From Axinella damicornis (lineage: Eukaryota; Porifera; Demospongiae; Axinellida; Axinellidae), in contig OZ007511.1 in NCBI GenBank assembly GCA_963931865.1, forward strand, positions 294,836-358,835: a stretch of 64,000 nucleotides of DNA, in the 5' to 3' direction. A program made the position numbers and the translations under genes. Shown piece after piece: positions 11,804-23,229 of this stretch (position 1 is the first letter of the stretch; every line of letters starts with the position of its first letter). Under the pieces are notes generated by a model. The model was not told where the DNA came from. It worked only from the letters and a program-made list of their open reading frames with translations, and made no database searches.

Positions 11804-12777
11804 TATGGAGTGCAGAGTGCAGAAATGCATGTGGCAGGCACCAAGTGTCACCAGACAACAAGGAATTAGCTAATGAGATTAAACTGTATAGCTAATAACT
11901 CACCTAGAAATGAAAGCATTTTTGCATGGTAGCTAGCTATATAACTGAGATTTTGACCTTGGAAATTGAGTCGAAGTTGTGGGTAAGAGGGGGTTCGTGC
12001 TCCTTCGACAGTGGGCACTTTTTCATGACACTGTTGTACAGTGCAGATTTATTTCCGGGTAGTATATGATCCCGTTTAACTCTTTACCAACCAATGACTG
12101 CAAAAGCCGTCATGCATGAGCTCCCATAAGCCCATAAGAATTCATATGGGGAATTTTACATGGTTTGCTTTGCACTGAGCTGATCTCGCATGCATACATG
12201 AGGTTTACCAAATGCATCAACTAAACACACGGTTATTCATAGATTGTTATCTTTAACTCTTTACCAACCATAAGAAAAAGCTTAAGGAAGCAAAAACCCT
12301 GTATTAAAGTATAATGCCTACCTAGTACACTGTATCATGTAGCCAGCACTTGTAGCTCTCAATTGCATAATCGTATGACTTCATGGGTACCGGTACACCA
12401 TATTGCATTGCTCCTAGTAATCGGGGTACACTATATTGCATGCATTGCCCTGGTAATCATAAATGCTAATTATGTAGGACATTATTGACCCAATGGGGGA
12501 GAAAAGAAAAATGGGAATGTACTTCTAGTACTAGTGGGATACTATACTACAAGAGCATGCAATTCGGAATAATTGGAAGCTTTTAAAGGTCACGTAAATA
12601 TGCCGTTGGAATGTCTTAGAGGCCACGTATAAGCCTCGTGCATGCATGCTCATGCAGTGTATAGTTATAAGAGGGCATCAGTTAACGCTGATCGTGAACA
12701 ATTTTGCAGGTACTGTAATTTTCGCCGCAGAACAGAATACTTTGGATCGTGCAGCGTAACGCTGCCCAGAAGACACG
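11804..12777. other. Intergenic region and putative promoter side of gene B
   Basis: No exon recognised. The sequence ACTCTTTACCAACCA occurs twice (about 12079 and 12253), suggesting a small dispersed repeat. A TATA-like TATAGTTATAAG lies near 12660, about 115 bp before the gene B start; this is only suggestive. Confidence 0.4.
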
Positions 12778-13826
12778 ATGGTTCTGAAGATGACACTGGT
12801 ACAGGTGGCTGCGATAGTAGTCGCCGTCGCTCTGCACTGCGCCTGGGGACAATCAGAGCCGACATGTAAGTGCATGAGAGATACCGATCGTATATAACGC
12901 ATCCGTAATTAGTATATAGACAACCAGTTATAAGCGAACTTTTTTTCGGAACAATATACTAGTAATTTATCCGCGAATGCTCTGTACACATGGTTCACGC
13001 ATAGTAAGTTCTTGGCACTGGTGCAACGCATGGTAAAACGAGGTCTTAATTCGCGTATGCATTCCAGGTATTAAAAGAAGACGAACCTCCTTGAGAAATT
13101 TGAGCTAATTCTATAATAGCGTATTTAGCGAGACCTTTCCCCCCATACAGCCGATGCGATGGAACCTATAATTATTGGTTGGTAAAATCGTTGAAGGATG
13201 ACTTCGCTACATTGCCTCCGTACGAGATAGACCTGTCGAAGTCGAAGTCAAAGTCAGGTCCATGAGAAGTTATACTTTGACTTTGCCGCTGACGGACGGA
13301 ATCAGGGCAGTGCTAGGCCTACTTTGTTTCGGCGCTAGTACTAGTATTTATTATACGAGGCGGATCAAAGGTACGTACCTAGGTGAACTGAACTGCTCGC
13401 TATTGCACGGCTATACATGTACAGCATATTCGTAAAAGCTTCCGTCATGCCCCTCACCGCACCTCCATGGATCCACCGCCAGAATCAAGTTGCTCACGCT
13501 CTTCGTACTAGAGATTTTTTGGCTAGAAAAATTCAGCATACACATTTCGCACGGCGCAGGCGCGCGCACGTCGCACAGAGGCATGCAGTATACTAGCAGG
13601 CATCAGATGTCATCCAGGATCTGTGCACGATAGGTTTAGGACCCGCAGACGGACAATCTTTTATTTATTTTTTTCTATAATAATTCATGCCAATGCAAAG
13701 GATACATAATAGCCTTCTAGGCTAATACAGGTATGTACCCTAACTAACTAACTAACTACAAGAACAAAGGTGCAATACCCCGGGTATTTAACTTAAATGT
13801 GTGAGGTGAAGGTGCAGTAAGTGCAT

Positions 13827-13861
<35 letters not shown>

Positions 13862-14588
13862 AGGTGATTCCATATGGAAACAGTACTTGGAACAAATGAT
13901 GCTTGGAAGGCGTTAGTGTGCGCAAAAGGTTGATACAAAAATGGAAGATTATAGTTGTGCCTACTAGGTTGCGGCATAAATACATCGGGTGTGAAAGGGA
14001 AGAGACCATGGATGATCTTAAAGAGAGTACAAAGTTTTAAATAAATTCTCCTGTTCTCAAGTGTAGGAATTTGAGCAAGATGGAGCAGCTCTTGGTATCC
14101 TAGATCCCACCTTTTTAAGCACATCTTTAGCTAGTCCATATTTTTGTACGTTCTCCACAGATTTTATGTCTTTGAGAAGGTGGGGATCGCAGATCAGCAG
14201 GTCCATGGTGTAATTGCATGCTCCCATCGATATCTGTGAATCTATGTCAAAGCGGTATTGGTCCGGCAGGAAGTAGAAAGTATGTAGCTACTTCCTGCCT
14301 GACCAATATCCACATTCATTCTATACGGGCTTCAATGTGTGGCTAAAATGAGGGCAAACTTTTGCCGTGTAGCTAGCTAGCTAGCTTGTTTAGCTCATGC
14401 ACTGAACGTCTACAGTAATTATATTATAGCCTCTGCACCTGGTAACCAAGGGTTACCTCTGGCCTCATGGAATAACCACTACATTTGGCGGGAACCAGGC
14501 TACTAGCGGCTAGAGGCTCACGTGCCGGTGACTGCGACAGGACTATGTGCTGTACTTCACGCATTCACGCATGTAAACTCAACTGCAT

Positions 14589-14621
<33 letters not shown>

Positions 14622-17600
14622 CGTAGTATGAGCCCCTCCCCCGGATAAGAATAGGGTCCAAATCCAGGAACATCACATTGTAAGATGGAGAAAATTAACG
14701 TTTTAACAGAATTGCATGAATGGCTCTGCCTCGCTACATGTCAGAGCAACAGAAATGCAGAGTGGAACATTCGCAATTATCTCATGGCTGAGTGATGTTT
14801 TTGCTGGCTCACAAAGGAAACACGTGCGGGCACGTGCACGATGAAGTGATTGAAGACTTTCCAGTAGCTGACAACTTTATACCCAAAATGTTAATTGTAT
14901 AGTTATCCACAGTGGGGAGGATAAAATAATTATGCATGTGATTTTATGCAGAGTGCTGTGTGAACTCTGGCCTTGGCCTTCATGCACACGCCTATACTTG
15001 CAGCAATTCGGCTTAGATTCCTGGATCCGATGGACGACGGTAATGAGGCTCTTGATGGGACTTCACCGGCAGACATTCTGCTCCCCATTCAGATTGACCT
15101 CACTCCTAATACAGCCATCTTACAGGACAGAATAGTAGTGACCGTCACAAGGACGGCTGGTACTGCAACAGGTATGTACAATTAGCCTTCTTTCCAAGGT
15201 TAAGTTCTCTGACAAGTGATCAAAATTTGGAAGCTACAACCACTCAGGAATTACTGTAGACTGAACCACGTTAAGCACTAAGCTACCTCGCTTGCAAGTT
15301 TATTTGCGTGCATGTCACTCGTGAATTTCCACAGAAACAACTTGTGGCAACCCACTTGGAGGAGACTTTTGCTTCGTTACTAACGATGTGACATTTGATA
15401 TCGGTGCCAATGATCTCAACATCATCACTGTTGTCCTCAATGTGTTTGATGATCTCCTTGTGGAGGGAACGGAGAGCTTTACCGTCTCTGGTACCATAAC
15501 AACACCCGGAAACCAACCGGGAGGCGTGGTGCCTATGTTCGACCCTGGTTTGGATACAGTCGATACCAACATCATTGATAATGACTTCTGTAAGTATGCC
15601 ATCGTAATAATTATTAGCTACTAGAATAGTACTGATGTTGCAATTCTCTTAGGTACCACTGGGCAATAATTTATCCGAGCGCTGAATACACCCTTCGCAT
15701 GGTTGATCGATATCGACACTGAAGGTTGCAGAGGATGAATTTGTATACGACAGCATGTGGGCACAGTTTGAAAGACTAGCTTTGTTCCCATGGAACTCCC
15801 CACCCAGCTTCTTCATGCAGCCGAAAATGGCACGGCCTGGGAATGAGGCTATTGAAATACTGCTTACGGCCTACACACTTTGAAACAGCATTCAGTACAT
15901 CTGATTCTCAATACAGCTTATAACATCAGTAGCTAATAATTATCTCACAGTAATGCATTGCTAAGCATCATGCCCAGTTTCATTCTTTTTGCTGTAGTAA
16001 CTGCTGCCTTTGATCAGAGCAGCTACACTGTCACAGAGTGTGCGGACCCTCGGTTGGACTTCAGTGTTGTTGTTAATGGGCAGTCTGCTCCGGGTCGTCC
16101 ATGTGTGGTCTCAATTGCAACCATTCCTGGCACAGCTATGGGTATGTGACTATACAACCTTCTGCTATAGAAGCAAGTTAGGGCAACCGTTATCAGCTGG
16201 CCTAATTACTCTCCCACTGGCCTTCTTCAGTACAAGTATATATCTGCCAGTGTGCCAAATCCTAACTCCTCCTATCCATTGCTTAATCTGCAAACCTTTC
16301 TATATATAGAAACCACGTGTGAATGGAAAGTAACCCTCCTGTAGTTACCAAATCACATATCAGCAATTCTTCTGTGTTCTGTGATAGCAGTGCACATGAT
16401 ACGCAGTGCATGATAGAGCTTGGTCTCTGCCACATGAAACAACTCCGTTGCATTTTAATTAGGAATCAGATGCCTTTATAATATTATAATTATTGATGTG
16501 TCAATTGTCACCATTGCCTCTTTCTTCCTCGCTTCATGCTTTTATTGCAGCTGGACAGGACTATGATGCCAACGTCTTGTTTAGCCCTTTTGTTTCATTC
16601 CAATTTGGCTCAAGTTTATCCATGCAACGGAGCATCAACATTCTTGAAGACCTTGTCTTTGAGCCAACCGAGTCTTTCAGTTTAAGCCTGAGCACCAGTA
16701 GCCCTGATTGTACCGTCCCCAATCCAGTTGCCACTGTCACTATCCTGGACGATGGTGAGGAAGGTTGTAAATAATTTTACAGCTACACCTGCATATACTG
16801 CCACGAATTTCAGTGTGTATTGAGGACTGGGGTCTGTGGGGTGTATCCATGCACTGTATAGTGTTTAAGATTAGGGGGTTTGGAAGCACATCAACTCACT
16901 ACACTGTTCATACAGAGGACTGTACGGGTGTGGCCGGTATGCCATGTGACGAGAACGCCATGTGTGAAGAGCTCCCTAAATCGAATAACTTCACCTGCAC
17001 CTGCATCCCCCCATATGTGGGAGATGGAGTAGTCATGTGCACACGACCAGGTGAGTATATACAGTAACTTGAGCAGCAACTCTATCTCTGCATTCAACTT
17101 CAGTATACGTAGTACCCCCAAGAGTTTGAAACCCACGATCATGGTACGGCTGGCCATTTTTTGATGCATGTCATTAAAATGATTTATTGAACATCTTGAG
17201 AGAACTTGTGAACGTCTCCTCATGGAAGGACAGTGTGACTACTGGAAGGAGTAACTAGGCGAAAGTCTGGGCAATCAAAGACTGCACTACTTCTAGAAAT
17301 AGATATTCACAGTAAAAGAACAGGAACAGTCTTTGGATGAAGAGATTGGTTGTTCAAGGATCTAGACTAATAGAAACCATTGATGCATGTCAGTTGGCCA
17401 TGGAGTAGTACAATTGATTGAGTATAGCATTAGCCAGAGAGGCACAAGTCAGAGGTGTTGTTATTGTGACATTACCTCCTTTCTAGTGAATCCGACAGTC
17501 GGAGACGACCCTCACTTCAGCATAGTTCTTCCAAGTGGCAAACTCCTCTGCTACACGGTGCAAGGAGAACACGGCTTTGTCTTCAACCTCATCAGCAACA

Positions 17601-18352
17601 AATTGTTCCACATGAATGCCATGTTTGTGCCCGACTCACGCAGAGAAGAGGTCACCTGGCTGGGCTCAATGGGCATCATTGTTAAGAGCAACCAGTACAA
17701 AAACTCCAATGCCACCTATCTGAGGTTTGAGACAAAGGGCAAGAAGATCTACATTGGGGACAAAGTTACACTGCAAGCAAAGAACATTGAGAAAGTGGTC
17801 TTCAACCATGGGAAGATGACCATCTTAGAGACACCCCCTTATGAAGGCTTCAGGTATCCATCAGTACTGGTTGACCTTCAGGATGTGGGCCTTAACTTCA
17901 CCATCAAGTTCCTGAATGAGCATTTGGATCTGTTCTGGCACAACACTGGAAAACACACTAAAGGGTCTCATGGACTAATCGGTGAGTTCGAATCAGTTAC
18001 CGCCCTTGAAGGGCAGCTGCACATGTGCCATTGTCATTTTCTTTGTATGCTATTCCACTGGCTAAAGTATTCATTTCTCTCTTCTCCGCGAATACATGCA
18101 GGCCAGTTCTTCCGGGATGGAGTTGAGATTGATACTGTGCGTAAGATCCTGATCCTGCCGGGCAAGGAGCCAGTGCCTGTGATGCGTCGTCCCGTGTGGA
18201 GCTTCATGGAGCGTGAGGTGGCTGATGACCAGCTCTGCTGGACCGCCATGAACCCAGGCTACCAGGGAGAGGGGCTGATTGACGGAAACTTCTTCGACTA
18301 TCTCATGAACAACATCCTCTCCACTGACTTCAAATTTAAGAAGCAACTGTAG
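12778..18352 (+). CDS. Gene B: secreted protein, two Calx-beta domains, EGF and ITIH_C
   Basis: Exons: 12778-12865, 15004-15171, 15335-15589, 15998-16141, 16551-16754, 16916-17050, 17487-17981, 18102-18352 (TAG). All introns are phase 1 and the join gives 579 residues. Exon 1 encodes a signal peptide with a hydrophobic core (AAIVVAVAL) ending near CAWGQ. Exons 2-3 and 4-5 are the two Calx-beta domains. Exon 6 is an EGF domain with six cysteines and FTCTCIPPYVGDG. Exons 7-8 are ITIH_C, with GDDPHF about residue 338, HGLIGQFF, LCW and GLIDG as in vertebrate heavy chains. There are no VIT or VWA domains, unlike true heavy chains. Intron 1 (2138 bp) carries a LINE fragment and two poly(G) runs. 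The product is probably extracellular; its role is not known. Confidence 0.9.
13670..14140 (-). mobile_element. 3' fragment of a non-LTR (LINE) retrotransposon in intron 1 of gene B
   Basis: The minus-strand frame from 14124 to 13756 encodes a typical end of a LINE ORF2: LYQPFAHTNAFQASFVPSTV followed by SIWNHLP, like the PF.RT..F..SFFP..V..WN.LP signature of CR1/Jockey-type reverse transcriptases. It runs into a poly(G) tract (13828-13860, read as proline codons), so the frame is damaged. No reverse transcriptase catalytic core is seen upstream. Confidence 0.6.
13828..13860. repeat. Poly(G) tract, 33 nt, inside the LINE fragment
   Basis: An uninterrupted G run inside the coding remnant of the LINE fragment, where the family normally has a short WN.LP segment. 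Confidence 0.9.
14256..14308. repeat. Inverted repeat, 21-bp arms
   Basis: TATTGGTCCGGCAGGAAGTA (14256) pairs with CTACTTCCTGCCTGACCAAT (14288), with one mismatch in 21 and a spacer of 11 bases. May be the core of a small foldback element. Confidence 0.75.
14591..14620. repeat. Poly(G) tract, 30 nt, in intron 1 of gene B
   Basis: An uninterrupted run of 30 G in an intron. Confidence 0.9.
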
Positions 18353-18990
18353 AAGATACTTTTAAGTCTAAAGTTCAAAGTGCACTAAAGAGGATTTTTT
18401 TTTGTGGGTTATGTAAAATAGTTCAATTGCTGATTCAGACCTAGAGACAGTCATATTCAATGGCTACAACATGAATTTTAAGGGATCTTGTTGAGTTTTG
18501 ATCATGTATACAGATCAGTAGTCCAAGCTTGACTTCTGAATGAATCACAACGGTGCTACTTGGCATCATGATCAGGCCATCAGATCTGACTGCGAGCAAG
18601 GGTGTACCAGGAACTTGGAAGCAGGGCTGAGGCAGTACTACTTGTAGAGTCGTGTTGTGAATTGTTGACATGAATGAGCTATGTAACCAGCATTTTGAAC
18701 AGCCACACAAGTTTATTACTCAGGTGTAAACAAAAGCACCACACCCTTGGTGTTACGGTTCCATTAATCAATGCTATAGGCTGTATACTGTCACTAGCTC
18801 TGTGTTCAGTCACCGCGACATTAATAAGTGTGAATTCTATGACAAGAATGGTTGGATTACCCAATGGCATGCAAATGGTAGCTAATGACACAAAATTAAT
18901 TGTAAGTTGTGTTTTACATGGGGAATGATACTGCACTAACCAAGGACATGAAATTGGAGTGCACCAGTGTGTGGTTGTCACCAATGCCAT
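18353..18990. other. 3' flank of gene B; no gene seen
   Basis: AT-rich flank with no recognisable exon on either strand. The open frames here lack any codon or domain signature. Confidence 0.45.
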
Positions 18991-19312
18991 TCACCGGTAT
19001 AGTGAGTAATACTGTGGACACAGATAGTATGGGGCCCAAACATGTCCATGCAGTACTGGAGGGTATAGTGAGTAATACTGTGGACACAGATAGTATGGGG
19101 CCCAAACATGCCCAGTACTGGAGGGTATAGTGAGTAATACTGTGGACACAGATAGTATGGGGCCCAAACATGCCCAGTACTGGAGGGTATAGTGAGTAAT
19201 ACTGTGGACACAGATAGTATGGGGCCCAAACATGCCCAGTACTGGAGGGTATAGTGAGTAATACTGTGGACACAGATAGTATGGGGCCCAAACATGCCCA
19301 GTACTGGAGGTA
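18991..19312. repeat. 62-bp minisatellite, about five copies
   Basis: GGTATAGTGAGTAATACTGT begins at 18995, 19062, 19124, 19186 and 19248. The first unit is 67 bp because of a 5-base insertion; the rest have a period of 62. Units are nearly identical. Confidence 0.95.
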
Positions 19313-19628
19313 AGTTAATACAATCTCTCATCAAGATATGCTAGCTAGCTATAGGGTAGAAAGGTGTATGTGCGTGCAGCATACTGTACACGTACAACTG
19401 CATTTGTGTATGAACACGTGTGTGCATGTCTGTGCATGCATATAGCTAATATTAGCTATGCGGTGTGGATATTTATTTACCTCATTGCATGCGCAGGAAA
19501 TGTTTATACAAGATGTATCTTGGGTAGCATAAACCTAATGGACAATACGATTGTCATTTGTCACACATACTTTATGTCATGCTTCTGAGCACGATCAAAT
19601 TCAATAGTACCAACACCTTCAGTGCCAC

Positions 19629-20957
19629 GGGTTGCACCGCTGAGCACTGAGGCAGGGTGTAGAGCTGGTTGATGGAAGGTAGGCTGGGTTGCACCGCTGA
19701 GCGCTGAGGCAGGGAGTAGAGCTGGTTGACGGAAGGTAGGCTGGGTTGTACCGCTGAGCACTGAGGCAGGGTGTAGAGCTGGTTGATGGAAGGTATATAG
19801 GCTGGGTTGTACCGCTGAGCACTGAGGCAGGGTGTAGAGCTGGTTGATGGAAGGTAGGCTGGGTTGTACCGCTGAGCACTGAGGCAGGGAGTAGAGCTGG
19901 TTGACGGAAGGTAGGCTGGGTTGCACCACTGAGCACTGAGGCAGGGTGTAGAGCTGGTTGACGGAAGGCAGGCTGGGTTGTACCACTGAGCACTGAGGCA
20001 GGGTGTAGAGCTGGTTGACGGAAGGCAGGCTGGGTTGTACCGCTGAGCACTGAGGCAGGGTGTAGAGCTGGTTGATGGAAGGTAGGCTGGGTTGCACCGC
20101 TGAGCACTGAGGCAGGGTGTAGAGCTGGTTGACGGAAGGCAGGCTGGGTTGCACCGCTGAGCACTGAGACAGGGAGTAGAGCTGGTTGACGGAAGGTAGG
20201 CTGGGTTGCACCACTGAGCACTGAGGCAGGGTGTAGAGCTGGTTGACGGAAGGCAGGCTGGGTTGTACCGCTGAGCACTGAGGCAGGGAGTAGAGCTGGT
20301 TGACGGAAGGCAGGCTGGGTTGTACCGCTGAGCACTGAGGCAGGGAGTAGAGCTGGTTGACGGAAGGTAGGCTGGGTTGCACCACTGAGCACTGAGGCAG
20401 GGTGTAGAGCTGGTTGACGGAAGGCAGGCTGGGTTGTACCGCTGAGCACTGAGGCAGGGAGTAGAGCTGGTTGACGGAAGGCAGGCTGGGTTGTACCGCT
20501 GAGCACTGAGGCAGGGAGTAGAGCTGGTTGACGGAAGGTATATAGGCTGGGTTGTACCGCTGAGCACTGAGGCAGGGAGTAGAGCTGGTTGATGGAAGGT
20601 ATATAGGCTGGGTTGCACCACTGAGCACTGAGGCAGGGTGTAGAGCTGGTTAACGGAAGGTAGGCTGGGTTGCACCACTGAGAACTGAGGCAGGGTGTAG
20701 AGCTGGTTGACGGAAGGTAGGCTGGGTTGCACTGCTGAGCACTGAGGCAGGGAGTAGAGCTGGTTGATGGAAGGTAGGCTGGGTTGCACCACTGAGCACT
20801 GAGGCAGGGTGTAGAGCTGGTTGACGGAAGGTAGGCTGGGTTGCACCACTGAGCACTGAGGCAGGGTGTAGAGCTGGTTAACGGAAGGTAGGCTGGGTTG
20901 CACTGCTGAGCACTGAGGCAGGGAGTAAAGCTGGTTGACGGAAGGTAGGCTGGGTTG
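19629..20957. repeat. 57-bp minisatellite, about 23 copies
   Basis: The unit includes GAGCACTGAGGCAGGGTGTA and GAGCTGGTTGACGGAAGGTA, period 57. A few units carry a 4-base insertion (TATA) after GGAAGG. Because 57 is a multiple of three and the unit lacks minus-strand stops, the minus strand is open in all three frames for over 1 kb. This is a property of the repeat rather than evidence of a gene. Confidence 0.95.
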
Positions 20958-23229
20958 GACATTTCCATCACTAGCTTGCAGATACCGCCAGGTGGGGTCT
21001 TGCTAGTTACCATAAAACAATGATCAGTTCTGTAGCTTAGTGGTTCAGCATGCACTGACATATGCAGTGCTTACAGATTGTTGAAACTTTGTGTGGTTAC
21101 CAACCGCAATGTAGAGTGTGTTGCTCGAACCTCTAGCATCAGGGAGCTATAGTGCACACTTAGTGCGGGATCAGACACCTGGCAGCAGCTAGCTACATGT
21201 GCTCATTGATTAGTACAGTGCTTCATTAATCCACTTAGTGACGTATGAAGCACCATGGGACTAAGGTGAGTAGGGTCCCTCTGCAGTCTCTTAAGATGCC
21301 GGCGCCTGTGGGGTGATGCAAACCCCAATTATGTAGTTATAGCAAATTTATTCACAATTGTGGTGTATGCAGTTCCTGTTGATGTCAAGGGACCCTATAG
21401 TCCCATGTGGCCGCACTCATGCACTTCCTCAATAGGGTGCAGCAGTGGGTGTGGGAGACTGGACTAGCGCTAGCGCCACTCGCCAAATCAATCCGTTTAT
21501 AAAAAATCGGCTCTAATTCACGAAACGTTTCTCCCGAGAAAAAACCCCGCTATGTATACGGTATACTGTAAACAACATAATTATTCCTTTAGTGCAGATT
21601 CTGTAACTATAGACAATTTGCTGAACAGACAGCAGGTGCTTTATAACTTTAGGCTAGTAAAGCACCCCAGACGTCAACAGGAACTATACATACCACACTT
21701 TAGCACCCCAGACGTCAACAGGAACTATACATACCACACTAAAGAGCTCATCAAATACTCCTAAAGTTTTAAGATGCCTATTGCTCATGCCAAACTGCAT
21801 GCACAAGTGTGGAGCCCGACAGACCCGGGTACCAAGCCGTAATGGCATGCACTCCATTGAGCTTCATTGATCCAATTAGTGATTTATGAAGCACCAGGCA
21901 TCTGGATGCCTGTTGCTCATGCAATTATTCCTAGATCCTGTATATATACTTGGTGCTTCATATGCCACTAAATGGATTAATGAAGCGCCATGCTAATTGA
22001 TGAGTACATGTACTGCTTGGTACCCATTAATTGTGTTTGGACTAGGAGATCGGGTTGGTTAGCTGTAATTCCAGAGTAGTATACTTACGAGGATTGTGGC
22101 TTTCATGATGAGAAAAAGCCCACAAGATGATGGTCGACATAGCCATCACTGTTCAGCATCGATTGAGTTGTGCAAGTGTAACTGACTTGTGTATATAGTA
22201 AGGAAACAAGGTAGCAACGATTGCACAAAACAGTGAAGTATATATATATATATATGCAATCTCCCTTTTCACATACCATGGTAAATTTATCTGCATGCAC
22301 AGTGTCAGTCTACTCGATTGCAGCTATCATGATGTACCGGGGTGTGACTTGCTGAACCATAATCTCTCAGGTTGCATGCAAGGCAACTCGGTGTGCACTG
22401 TGCGCTTTACACCACACCTCTCCTTTTTTAGGGGTGAGCAGTAGGCCAACCGGAGGGCTAGAGTGCTCACTTGCAGGGGCATGTGTGGTCGCTTTCTGGA
22501 ATCACAAGCCAAACTAGAACTATAACTAGCTTATAGGCCTAGCCATGCACATTCCCACGAACAGGGCTATAGGCTCGATAGGCCATGCATGAAGATAACA
22601 TCTAAACTCATTGTTATGTAAACGTTAACCACTGGAAAGTCCGCATAAAATGTGGACATGCGTACATATGCATGATATTCATGTACATAGCTAATGTCAT
22701 CAATCCATAAGGCACAGCAGCTAGGTAAACATAATTACATGAATTTACAGGTCACTGTCTTGTATATAGCTATATAGCTGCTATACCTGATATTAAAACA
22801 AACATTATTATTATTGTGTTTACAAAACAGGTGCATTTCAATAAGCTTTCGCAACAAAAACACACCTGCATGGTGCCCATGATCATCAAATAGACCGTGA
22901 CCATGAAATCCCTCTTTAAGAAGTACCTGACATGTAACTTGTACCAACTTGTGATAGTGTACAGTGAAAGTTCATTTACAGCCTGGCTTCTGAAACCAGC
23001 AGCAAAATATTTTAAAATGCGGAAACCCTGACTGCATGTAGCTAGTGCACTTATAGATTTCCCGCCTAAAGCCTTTATAACGACGTACATTGGTATTAAG
23101 GTGCAGATATTTTCACGACTCTGCGCACTCGAGAGCGCATGCACGCAACAAGTGACGCATCGGTGCTGCCCAGCGATTCTGGTTAATAACGCGACCAAGA
23201 TCTCTCCACCTGTAGCTAGTTGCGCAGAC
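20958..23229. other. Intergenic region between genes B and C
   Basis: No gene recognised. It holds a two-copy repeat of about 41 bp (21659-21740, containing CACCCCAGACGTCAACAGGA). It also holds three related palindromic motifs: GTGCTTCATTAATCCACTTA at about 21220, a second copy at about 21860, and an inverted copy at about 21952-21990. These may be ends of a decayed foldback element. A TATA-like TTTATAA lies near 23072, about 155 bp upstream of the gene C start. Confidence 0.5.

Noticed and set aside
19561..21061. Minus-strand frames of 355-480 residues
   Set aside because: Explained by a 57-bp stop-free repeat; all three frames are open and the same peptide phases recur, with no unique sequence of note.
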